This document shows, one piece after another, positions 25,569 to 36,012 of a stretch of 64,000 nt of DNA. Origin of the DNA: Apiospora phragmitis (taxonomy: Eukaryota > Ascomycota > Sordariomycetes > Amphisphaeriales > Apiosporaceae); NCBI GenBank assembly GCA_038363925.1, contig JAQQWL010000011.1, forward strand, positions 2,604,001 to 2,668,000. The letters run 5' to 3'. Numbering within the stretch: the first letter of the stretch is position 1; each line of letters begins with the position of its first letter. Both the position numbers and the translations under genes were made by a program. The notes beneath the pieces are model-generated. The model was given only the letters and a program-made list of their open reading frames with translations. It was not told the origin of the DNA and made no database searches.

Positions 25569-27799
25569 ATGGCTGCCGTGACCTCCAGCCCTCCGCCGCT
25601 GAACCCGCCGTCTCCGACCCGATCTATACAACGGAAGCCCATGGTAGCGCCCGATCTTTCGCCTGAGCGCTATAGATGGAGCGGGACTGAGGAAAGTGAC
25701 TCTAAGCCCTCCCCGCTGGCAATACCGGACGCTTCCAAGATGAGAGCTGCACCGGTCTCTCCCGTTCGCCTCAGCTTCCGCTCCGACAACTGGGCCCAAC
25801 CTCCAAACGTTAGCATTGAAGGATCGCAGGCGCACTTAAAGCAGCCTACAGCTACAGAGGATCCGGGTGAAAGACGCCTGTCGGATCCAGCTGCAAATGG
25901 AACGCTTCGGGCGGGCTCTGACAAGTCACCCCAAGATGACACAATAGTATCTGACCAACTCAACGCAGGAGGAGATAACTCGGCCAGTCGTGATGGTGTC
26001 CGGCGTAGCCGTGACACGGATACGTCGTCCAGTACACAGCAGATGGCATCGACGGAGTCTTCTGTTGCGACAAATGCAAGCTCTGTGTCACAGGATGTAG
26101 GCGACAGTCAACTTATCTCCGAGGAGACTTCGCCAGAAGAATCGGTCGTCGAAGACAGCGCTTCCATTGAGCAATCCGTTCCACAGTTGCAATACCACCA
26201 CCAAGAGTCCATGGCCTTACCGCGAGTCGCCAATGCCCCTCTAGACGGTGGCGTGAGGCCATCATCGACCGTCAACCTCAACGAACAGGGGGTGGCTATA
26301 AATCGACATCTGACTCCAAACTCGGCGGCATTCCAGAGGAGGAGTTCTATGCCACGGCCACAGTCGTCTTACTCGGTTTATTCGGATCTGAGCCCAAGGG
26401 GGCGGTCGCCTGGCTTGACGCGCAAATCACCGGATGGCCGTCCAGCCTCGTATGCAGAACTTCTGAACGTTCCGTACCCCCAGCCAGCGCCAGCACCGAT
26501 CACTATCGATAATTCTCAGCTTCGAACTAATGTGGGGAATAATGCCTCGTTGCTGAGTACGCAGAAGACGCTCGAAATGTACAGGCAAAACGTGAAAAAG
26601 ACTAACGACCCTTCGATCCAATACTCCTTTGCCATTTTTATCGTCGCCTCGGCCCAAGAACAAGGTGTTTCGTTTGGAGAAAGTCCGAAAAGGAAGGTTT
26701 CCAAAGGCGAAGGAGCCCCATCAAACGAAGAAGGACAACCTTCTCCTGCAGAGTTAGTGCGTGAAGCCAAAAGTATCCTCACACGATTGGCCAATGGCGG
26801 GTACCCTTTTGCGCAATATTACCTCGCCGATGGGTATGCTTCGGGCCTTTTTAACAAGGGAAAAGAGGATTACAACGCAGCATTTCCCCTCTTCATTCTC
26901 GCCGCGAAACACGGTCACGCCGAATCTGCTTACCGCGCTGGTTTATGTTACGAATTTGGCTGGGGCTGCCGGAAAGATCCTGCAAAGGCTATTCAGTACC
27001 TAAGGACAGCAGCATCGAAGACGCATCCGGGGGCCATGACTCGGCTGGGCAAGGCCTGTCTCGCCGGCGATTTCGGCGAGACTCGATATCGCGAGGGCAT
27101 CAAATGGCTGAAGCGGGCTACTGAACACTCCGACGCCATTTACAACGCCGCTCCCTACCAACTCGGTACATTGTACGAAACGGGCTATGGTGAAGACATT
27201 TTCAAGGACGAGAGCTATGCAGCGGAACTTTTTACCCAAGCAGCCGAGCTCGGTCACCCCGAGGCGAGCTTTCGCATGGGGGATGCTTACGAACATGGCA
27301 AGCTGAACTGCCCGCGGGATCCCGCCCTCAGTGTCCATTTCTATACTGGTGCAGCTGAGGGTGGCCATGCTGGCGCTATGATGGGGTTGTGCGCCTGGTA
27401 TCTAGTTGGGGCTGAGCCAATTCTTGAGAAGGACGAGGAAGAAGCCTACGAATGGGCACGCAGATCTGCCGAGTTAGGTGAGTTGATTTGTCCATATAAT
27501 ACTGATTCCTATGCAATACTGACTGAAACATCACAGGCTTCGTCAAAGCTCAATACACTGTTGGCTACTTCACTGAGATGGGCATTGGGTGCCGCCGCGA
27601 TATTCTCGAAGCCAATGTCTGGTACGTCAAGGCAGCAGATGCCGGCGACCAGCGCGCCACACTACGCCTAGCTGCAATTCGTGCCGCCGTCAGTGGTAAT
27701 AACGGCACCCCTATGGAAGTTGCACCACCTAAGAGTGCTAAGATGCGAAAGAACCCGCCCAAGGACGGCAAAGACGACAAGGACTGTGTGGTAATGTAA
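25569..27799 (+). CDS. Sel1-repeat chitin synthase activator, Skt5/Chs4 family, with CaaX box
   Basis: Predicted 723 aa; exons 25569-27477 and 27537-27799 join in phase across a 59-bp intron (GTGAGT donor, ACAG acceptor). Residues 1-380 are Ser/Pro-rich and disordered. From about residue 395 come tandem Sel1-like repeats, e.g. GGYPFAQYYLADGYASGLF, HGHAESAYRAGLCYEFGWG, LGHPEASFRMGDAYEHGKL and GDQRATLRLAAIRAA. The protein ends CVVM, a CaaX prenylation signal. In yeast, farnesylated Chs4/Skt5 recruits and activates Chs3, the class IV chitin synthase. The same role is inferred here, supported by the class IV enzyme located head to head. Fungi carry several paralogs (csr genes), so the exact ortholog is undecided. 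The frame is intact throughout. Confidence 0.9.
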
Positions 27800-29324
27800 T
27801 AATGGCGGCACTGCCTGTCATCAGGACCTTTGATGCCATCTTGGCCGAGCCTTTCAAGAAGCCTCGGCATCATCAACTTGCGGCTTCATTTTGGATATAT
27901 TCCACACTACAGTACGTCAATCATCAGCATGTGCTAGACTACAATTATTGCGGGCTGAAACGAGCATTTCACGACCCTGGACAATGGTTGTTGGATGGGT
28001 CCGTACATATCACCCCGATATTTCAGGACAAGGAACGCACCAAATTTCTCTCAACAGCGGAAGCTTCTTCGGTTAGACACAGTATAGGAAAGGGCGGCTT
28101 TCTTTTCTCTTCTCTTCGTTGTCTTCACGGATGCTCCCCAAACTCAAAAGGACATTGCATTTGCATTGTGTTCACGACTCGTTGCGCTGGGAGGGGAAAA
28201 GCATATGGCCTGATCGAGTTTATAAGGCCCTAATGTCTGTTTGGTGGTCGTGTCACAACCGGCGTTTTTCTATTTTTCAAACTTCTTTTCTTTCTCCGCT
28301 CCTTTCTCTCTCTATTTTCCCATTTACGTCTTGTGGATATGACGACGTGTGGCAGGCGGGCTTGCATGAAGATGAGATGACTGGAGACGCTATTCTGCTC
28401 ACTTTCGATGTTGTTGTTCTAGATTAATTTGCGAGTGAGAGAGAGGACGAGACAGAATGAGAGCAAAGCAAGCGAGCGAGCGAGCCACGATACCGAGTCC
28501 CACCCCTTTGTTGGTTGTTGGAGTTGGATTCAATAGCTGTACAATACTCAACCGACAATCTGAATAATGCCAATTACACTGAACTCACGGCAGTCTGCAT
28601 TGCATGTGTGCAACTGACTGGCTGGTGGTAATGCCATGCCATCTATCCATTACCTCGTCAACCCACTATCTGGGGTGAAACCAGCCCCCTAGAGGTCCCA
28701 ACCTCGCAGGCTCGTACACTCTTAAGTCCGGCAGTCCTTGGCCTAGCTGCCCACTGTGGCTCGGTTTTATTAGTGTGTCGGCATCAGTTTATTTTCCTGT
28801 ACGTAACGCTCATCGGCTCTGAACAGTTCTAAACAAAAGCAGGTTTGGTTGGTTTTGGGTATAGATCAAAATTGTCCCCCTGTATAGCGGTCGAGTACGG
28901 ATTAACTGGACATTACAGTGTTGCACTGGCTATACATTTATTGCGTCTTAAAGCATACACCGTAAACCAGTCACCAACAAACATGCAATAACAAGAAGAA
29001 GTTTAAACATGAATCAGCACAGGTCTATAGTAAATATGCAAGGTATATACTAGTTCCATACACGCTACGCCATGCAATGAGAAGAGAAAGAAAACTGAGA
29101 GCCCCCTTCCCCCCAAGCAGGCTCTCGCACAGAGTCATTATTAACGTGAAATCCCCAAAACGCCACCATGATTTCTCGTAGACGGCGTGACAAAAGCAAG
29201 AGCAAAAAGATCCCAACGCAGCCCCGTCCATCCCTTTCCAGTCACCAACTTCGGAACTTGGATGCTTATACAACCAAGACCGCCCGTGTCCCACTTTCTT
29301 CCTCTCTCCCTCGTAGAGCCGCAC
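27800..29324. other. Intergenic region between convergent genes
   Basis: About 1.5 kb of 3' flanks for the Skt5-like gene (+) and Polo kinase (-). Contains GAGCGAGC-type short tandem repeats near 28465-28485. No gene recognised. Confidence 0.5.
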
Positions 29325-32300
29325 TCAGGCAGTAGAGATCTTCTTTCTCTCTTCGATATCCTCTCCAATTTCATGTGGTCTCTTAGGATCGACTACAGCT
29401 GTGTATCTCTCATCGCCCCAGCGCGCACCGATCGTGACCCAGACGTGCTTGCTTGGACCACTATGGACGGTTTCACGGCAGCCAGTCCATTTGAGGCGCC
29501 TGTCGCGGCTCATGTTACTGTTACCCATGCCCCCATTGACAACCCACTCCTTGACCACATTCTTGATAAAGTCGACCTTGCGACGGAAATCATTCGATGA
29601 CGGAATTCCCTGTAGCATGGGGTTGATCTCTGGCCGCTTGCGCGTGGTATTGCGTGTTGGGCGGATCGCGGGCTTAGCAGCAAAGTTGAGCAGGGTCTGA
29701 AGCGGGTAGCTGAGCACGGCACGCTCGTCGAGGGCGGTCTCATCCAGCTCACCAGTCGCCATGAGCTTCGTGGCGGCTTCTTGAGGCAGATGCCAGAAAT
29801 GACACCATGTGCCAGTAGCATCAAGCACGATCTTGGTGTGGTCGGGGAAATTGAACTGCAAGTGACCGTCGGCAAAGACCCAGCAGCCCACGTCGCCGAT
29901 GCGCTGATAGAACGTCACGACGTTGCTTGGAGGTAGCGCTGGGTCTGTGTTCATGGGGATCTGGACGTGGCCTGTCTCGTCCGTCGCCTCTTGGTCCCGA
30001 CCGTATGCCATCATGTAGTTGGCGAACTTCTTCCACAAAATCAGATGTTCCCTCTTTCTATGGTCGTAAATGTCCTTCCCCACGGGTATCTTACCCGCGG
30101 TTCCGTCTGGGTTCAGACCAATCTTGAACTGTGTGGGATGCACAGAAACCGTTGACAGTCCGGTTGAACCGTTGTTCTCGAAGAACTGAATGGGCTGAGA
30201 CATTGGTACGATCTGGTGCCGGTCCGAGTAGCTCGGGTCGTGACGTCGCTGGCAGTGCCGCTCTGCCTCGTGGACCAAGATACAGGAAGGAGGAAGCATT
30301 ACTGGCTTGCTGCCCTTGCCGCTGCCCGGCACGCTCTTGAGAACACAACCAACGCTGCCGTCGTTGAGTATATAGCCTAGTCCAAACTTGTTCGAGTAGT
30401 CCACCCATTTTACCACAATGTGTGGCGGCGAAGGTGTTGTTGCCTTGCCGACAATAGCCATCGATCTCGAGTTCAACGCCCGTTCTAGCTCTGCCTGAAG
30501 ACGCCGCAAGCGTTCAAGCACAACATCGGGTTGTGTTTCTGGGACAGCGTGCTGACGCTCTGAAGGGCTGAAGAGCGTCCCCATCTGACTGTCGGCTTGC
30601 GAAGCTGAAGCTGCACCTGTTTTCGGAGCGGGCTTGGGTGCAGCAGCCACTGGGGCAGGCGCCGGAGCAGGCGCAGGTGCAGGTGCACTGGCAGCAAGGA
30701 TGTCTTTCTCCTCAACCTTGATCAAATACGACCTCTTGCCTTCAGTCGATTGAGCCCGGGCAGCTGGCACCTGGGTTCTTATGGGGAGTGAAACTCGCTC
30801 TGCTGGCGGCTGGGCAGGCTGTGACAGGATATTATCATCTGTATTGCTCCGGGGTAGCTCACGCCGGGCGCGAGATCGTACTGTGCCGCTCGCCGTGGGT
30901 GCAATTGCCATCTCGGCTGCTGTGCGGGATCGAACCACTCCAGACGACTTTGTCGGTCGACCCTGAGCTCGTTGCTGAGCTGCAAAGCTTTGCGGGGGTG
31001 CTCTGAGTAAACCTGTCGGGGCTGTCTGCGTAGACATTGTAGAGTCCTCGGCCGACCTGCCAGTGAGTTGCGGTGGCAGGGTCTGGGGTTGCATGAGCTT
31101 CTGCTCTCTGGCAACTTCATCGTATGGGCGGTAGACAATCCCCTCGACAAGCGGAATGATCGGGGTAAGGCCGGCTTTCTCTTCTAGCGCAACCTCTTTC
31201 CAAGTGCTTGAATACACCTTCCGAACGTTGCACCATGGACCGACCTCACAGGCCCGCGACATTTCTTTCAGATTGTGTAGATTACGGGAAGCCATCTCGC
31301 GCGTAAGCTCGACCGTGTAGAAATCGTCACTGTCGGGAGGGTAGTCCCTGAATTTCGGGGTGATCTCGTTGATTTCTGGCATATAGCCCGAATAAAAGAA
31401 GTCGTGTTTGACGATGCTGTCGGGGTCAGGTCGCTTGTCGGCATCCTGGAGCATATCTGCGACTATCTCCTTGGCCTCCTGGCTGATGTACTTGTTGGTA
31501 CCTTCAGGACTGGGCCACTCATAGTCTCGGTTTCTCGCTCGTCGGTAGATCTCATCGGTTGTTGACGACTGGAATGGGGGTTTCGAAGTGAGCATCGCAA
31601 ACCTATGCAGTAGGTCAGTAACATGTCCAGGCAACTCTTGCTAGAATTGGCTCTCACATTATAATGCCTAAGCTCCAGATATCAACCATATGGTCATGAC
31701 CTTTTCGACCTTTTTCCAAGATCTCAGGTGCGATGTAGTTGGGCGTACCACACAGAGTGGTTCGTCGGATCGTCTGCATATCCTTGCCAGTAACCAGCAA
31801 AGCAGCAAGGCCAAAGTCACCGATTTTGGTGTTCATATGTTTGTCGAGGAAGATGTTGCCCATTTTCAGATCCCTGTGGATGATGCCTTTCGCATGCATA
31901 TACTTGATAGCTCCAGCTATTTGGACAGAGTAGTAGCGCACCTCGGGCTCTGTCAGCCCCTTCCGGCGCTTGACCATGTCCATGAGAGAGCCGTTCGGGC
32001 ACAACTCCAGAACAAGATAGGTGGAGTTGTCGAACGAGAATGCTCGCAGAAACTGAACAATGTTTTGCTGGCGCATCTTCGAATGGATCTGAAGCTCGGT
32101 TTGGAACTGGACGTGATCACCTGTGAGTACAACAAGCTCTGGAAACGCCGATAGATGTTGGGTCGAGACAAACCTTCTGCTCCATCTTGGGCGGCATCTT
32201 GCTCTTGACGATCTTCAAGGCAAACCTCTTTCTGTGGCCAGGCATCTGTCCCTCGTAGCACACAGCAAAGCCACCTTTGCCGAGCATCTTGCCGACCTGG

Positions 32301-32520
32301 TATGTTGCGCCATCTCTGCGATCAGAGCTTGGCGGCTCATAAACCTGGGCGGGGGCGGAGGAGGATGCTCCTTGTCTTTTTGAGCCGCCTTGGAAGCCAG
32401 GGCGGCTTTTACCTTGGCGGTGTCCACGGTGGCTCTGGTCGGTCCTTGGACATTCACGTCCCGTGGGGACAAGGCGTCGGTATCAATGCCTTGCTTTGCT
32501 GCGAGAACTCTGTCCGCCAT
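29325..32520 (-). CDS. Polo-like serine/threonine kinase (Cdc5/Plo1 family), one apparent frameshift
   Basis: Mitotic kinase controlling mitotic entry, exit and cytokinesis; about 1024 aa after correction. Exons 32520-32174, 32106-31658 and 31602-29325 (introns 67 and 55 bp). The kinase domain has the Gly loop LGKGGFAVCYEG, FALKIVK, IIHRDLKMGNIFL, KIGDFGLAALL and T-loop RRTTLCGTPNYIAPEIL. A long linker holds an Ala-Pro repeat. The C-terminus has both polo boxes, starting at VVKWVDYSNKFGLGYILND and VVTFYQRIGDVGCWVFADGH. Upstream of the Gly loop the frame breaks at a G5/C5 run (32351-32355): MADRVLAAKQG...HPPPPPP continues in another frame as AQVYEPPSSDRR. One missing base in the homopolymer explains it and makes exon 1 a multiple of three. 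The gene is essential in studied fungi, so a sequence error is likely. Confidence 0.94.
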
Positions 32521-33680
32521 TTGACTGGACACAAGTTCGCCAGAAGGCAAGAGGGTGTATCAAGCAACAGGAATGCCTACTGGTCCCAGTAGGCTTCTGT
32601 TTGCGTTGTCGGGGTGGGGTCGATCTGCGGGTAGATGGTAGAATATCAGCTTTGATTCCTCCCATGTTGTTGTGTTGTGCTATGCTTTGTTGTGGCCATC
32701 GATGAGTGCGTTTCGACGAGAGCGGTTCTGCTTCTGCACAAATGCCACCAAAAAGAAGCGCATCGAAGTTCTGGGAAAGGTGTAGTGATCGATATGTCTA
32801 TCTTTTCTTTCGAGCATCCCGTCGCAAGGCCAAGGTTTGGTTGAAAACAACATCATACTGGCCCAGGGAAGTGAGTTGAGGGTAGGGGACGGGGTCAACT
32901 TACAGAATCAAATTGCAACAGCATCAAGCGAAATAAACAACACGATCAAGCCAGGCACAGTTGCGACATGCGAGTCGTGACAAAGTCAGGAAGGCAAAAG
33001 ACAGAGTTCAACCTTCTTTGTTGGAATAGGAAATTATTTGTTAAGATGACACGCCGGTTCTCGAGAAGACATTTGCTGGGCTGAGAGTTGGACGCATCAA
33101 TTCATTCAATGTGGATGCACTGTGACTTTTTGGCTTAGCGGGCCCAGAAAAGGTATTGCTGGCTGGTCTCTACTGGTTGACGGGGCAACTAGGCATGGGT
33201 TGGCTGTGATTTGTCCAGTGAGTCTAGTGAGCCTACTTAGCTTTTAGGTCGCCTTATGGGGGAAGGGGGGGAGGGGGCCACTCAGGCTCTGGGCACTCGG
33301 GCAACCACCCACCGGCGGTACGGACAACGGTCTTGGTCTTTTCTAGCTCCGAACCTCCGATTTTCCATCAAATCCATCCCACTTCCATTGGAAGAACATC
33401 GGACCCACCAAGATTCACTCATTCGAGCATCCATCATATCGTACACGAGTCTGCCGGTGACGTCTGTGCCGGTTGCTTTAGCTACAGGATCTCTGCCCTC
33501 TACTTCTTTACCTCGTCCGGCTTGTGGAGTCCGATAGGCCGTCGTTCCCCTGCCATCCGACAGGCCCTAGTCGGAAGCTCCGAGCAGTAGGGCTGAGAGC
33601 TTCTCCAGCTGCTTATGCCCTCGAACCCAGGCAACGACAACTTCCCCAGAACTCCTACGTCACATGGAGTCGAAGGCAAG
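32521..33680. promoter_or_regulatory. Divergent promoter region, Polo kinase / OPA3-like
   Basis: About 1.2 kb separating the divergent starts of the kinase (-) and the OPA3-like gene (+). No coding exon seen. Individual elements cannot be assigned from one sequence. Confidence 0.5.
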
Positions 33681-34406
33681 ATGGTAGCCCTCCCGTTATT
33701 CAAGCTCGCCTCGCTTTTCCTACGGCATGTATCCAAGTATGGAGCAGTAAGTCTCTATTCCACCACGGCTCTTCACTGCGGTCCACACCGTTGACGCGGC
33801 CTAGAACCGCATCAAGCACCAGGCACACGACCACCCGGGATTCCGCCGCTTTGCCGCCCGATATGGCCAGGCCATTCACCAGCTAAATATGCGTATGTCG
33901 GTTGCCCTGCTACGAGATCCAGAGGCTATCGCGCGTGCCAAGGAGAAGGCCGAGGCGCCGACAGTCAAGACGGAGGAGCAGATCAAGAAAGAGGAAGATT
34001 TCAAGGCGAAACACGGGTTCACGGCCAGTCAATCGCGGACAAACCGTCCCTCCAACATACTAAGCGTCTGGAAGCGCAAGTTCCGGCCACTGCCCGAGGC
34101 CAAAGCGGTGGACTTGTTCGCCGATGTCATTGGAGATACCTTCATCCTCACTGTGGCCATGGTCTTGATTGTCTACGAGTGGTGGAGGTCCTCCCAAAAG
34201 CCGGACCATAATTCCGAGAGGATAAAGGAGCTGAGCGACAAACTCTCCGAACTAGAAGAAGAGCGCGAGAAGAGAAGATGCGCCAAGAGAGCCGCATCCT
34301 GACACTAGAACAGGCCCTACGGGGCTTCAAGGATCCCAAGACCAAGCAGCCACTATTGCCTCCGGCGCCTACTGCAACGCCCACAGCCTCGCCGCCGGCG
34401 TCGTGA
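33681..34406 (+). CDS. OPA3-like mitochondrial protein (one apparent frameshift near the C-terminus)
   Basis: Exon 33681-33746, a 58-bp intron (GTAAGT ... CTAG), then 33805-34406; about 222 aa after correction. It opens MVALPLFKLASLFLRHVSKY, then NRIKHQAHDHPGFRRFAARY and GQAIHQLNMR, the diagnostic N-terminal block of OPA3 proteins. A predicted membrane segment follows (DTFILTVAMVLIVYEWW) and then a coiled coil (KELSDKLSELEEEREK). Human OPA3 is a mitochondrial membrane protein; its biochemical role is unsettled. Near 34276 the frame switches: read straight, the protein ends RRCAKRAAS at 34302. With one base restored it continues KMRQESRILTLEQALRGF to a stop at 34404-34406, which prolongs the coiled coil and fits the family better. 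Confidence 0.9.
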
Positions 34407-35151
34407 TCATATTGACCACCACATTATACAGAGGCTAAATGTGTCGGGTGCGGACAGTTGGGGGTGGTGAGTATACTACTTATGCTGACGTACTGCGTGC
34501 TATATATATTTGTATCTTCAAAGTTCATGCTGTGTATACTTAGGATATATTTGTCTGAACCAAGTCCTACTTGATCACTGGCTTCTGATATGGATGGTAT
34601 AGAAGTTTCATCGTTGTACAGAGATGTTTATTGTGTATATATATATACAAAGGAGAGGTCCACGATCATCTCAGCTCCAACAAAGATGGGACGAGGGGAT
34701 GGAAGAATGAAAAATGATAGCTCTACCACTATAAGTCTATCAATTCCAGTGATAAGAAGCCGCGATTACTAGGTATACAGACCAAATCGTCAAATTTAAT
34801 GCATCGCATCAAATGCAAACACTGCAGTAGGTTCGGTCTTGGCGTGCTCATCAAGGTAGGAAGTCAGGACCTACCCACGTGGGCAGTAAGTCAAAGTGAT
34901 ATATCTGGCGGGAAGGTGCGGTCGACTTTTGAGTTCCCTACAAGCAATACAGATGTATGTAAAAGCTCTTGCTTGGCCCAGTCCCAGACAATGGCAATCG
35001 GCTGATCAACCAACTGTGCGGAAAAGAGTCATTTCTCATTTGTCGCCCTTGCCCCTGGATTCAAGACCCCTTTTGTCACCGCGAGGATATCAACAAGGCT
35101 TCAGCTTCTATCTTTGAAAACCCCAAACGAGAGGTAAAATTGCCGCGAATA
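34407..35151. other. Intergenic region
   Basis: About 745 bp between tandem plus-strand genes. AT-rich, includes an interrupted TA tract near 34636-34648. No gene recognised. The downstream gene's frame is open upstream to about 34969, but without an ATG. Confidence 0.45.
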
Positions 35152-36012
35152 ATGCAGAGTGAGAGCTTGGTGGCAGACGTACTAGCGGTTCGTAGTTGGC
35201 CATGGAAGCGCCTTCGTTTTGTACATCCATCCGCCAACGACCTGCTTGGGCGCCACTGGTATCGGCGCTTCTGCAAAGCAGCACCCCTAGATGGAAAGGT
35301 GCGGTACCTCAGTGGTTGCAACGGTTTGCCGCGTAACACTTCAGGGGAAAGCCGAGTAGACGCTAATGATCCAGCAGAGAAACCATTGCAGTCTCACGAT
35401 GTCGCGATGCCATTGCCTCCCATGGACGGGAATTCCAAGTCAATCCTGCGGGCTATTCTACTGTGCCCGCAAGAGGTTGGCTCGGACGCCACTCGACAAC
35501 GCATTGAGCGGCTTTATCATCTGGATGGAGGACAACATGTGGCCATTGTGTTCTTCATGAAGCAAAGCCGCTCGGGAGGCGCTGCGGCGTCGCTGATGAG
35601 GCTCCAACTTGAGTATGTAGGGACCTTGCATATGGTTTACAGCCTGGTCGGCGAGTGCATGAGAGCTAACAAGCGTATAAGTCTTATGAATGGGCTCGAG
35701 ATGCCAATCATTCCCGTTTCGTCTATCGGCACGGTGCCTGCAACGCTGTTGACTTTCAACCGGCAATTGGCCACGGCTGGGGGTGGCAAGAAGACACTGC
35801 CTGCCTCGAGGAGTCTACTACCTTACTGTTCTGGTGCGGAGAGTCTTTCGGAGCATGCTGCCAATGTCTTGAGCGATGTTACCACTGGAATGAAAGACCT
35901 GTCAGAAAAGGCAATGAGTGCCCAGGGAAAACAGGAACTGATCGGGCATATTGGAGAAGCAGAAGCCGAGCGGGCTATCAATTTCTGGAACGACGAGTTC
36001 CCTATGGACTAA
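35152..36012 (+). CDS. Conserved fungal protein of unknown function
   Basis: The first ATG in the open frame is at 35152. I model exons 35152-35612 and 35682-36012 (263 aa). The 69-bp segment between them is open but has a GTATGT donor, GCTAAC branch point and TAAG acceptor. Its removal joins LQLD to LMNGLEMPIIPVSS, which reads as continuous strand-loop-strand. Conserved-looking features: RSWPWKRLRFVHPSANDL, LPGxNGL-like LSGCNGLPRNT, ILRAILLCPQEVGSDATR, DGGQHVAIVFFM, LLPYCSGAESLSEHAANVLSD and a C-terminal INFWNDEF. I believe this pattern recurs in Pezizomycotina proteins with no assigned role. No known domain or signal peptide. Function not assigned. Confidence 0.75.
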   Translation: MQSESLVADVLAVRSWPWKRLRFVHPSANDLLGRHWYRRFCKAAPLDGKVRYLSGCNGLPRNTSGESRVDANDPAEKPLQSHDVAMPLPPMDGNSKSILRAILLCPQEVGSDATRQRIERLYHLDGGQHVAIVFFMKQSRSGGAAASLMRLQLEYVGTLHMVYSLVGECMRANKRISLMNGLEMPIIPVSSIGTVPATLLTFNRQLATAGGGKKTLPASRSLLPYCSGAESLSEHAANVLSDVTTGMKDLSEKAMSAQGKQELIGHIGEAEAERAINFWNDEFPMD

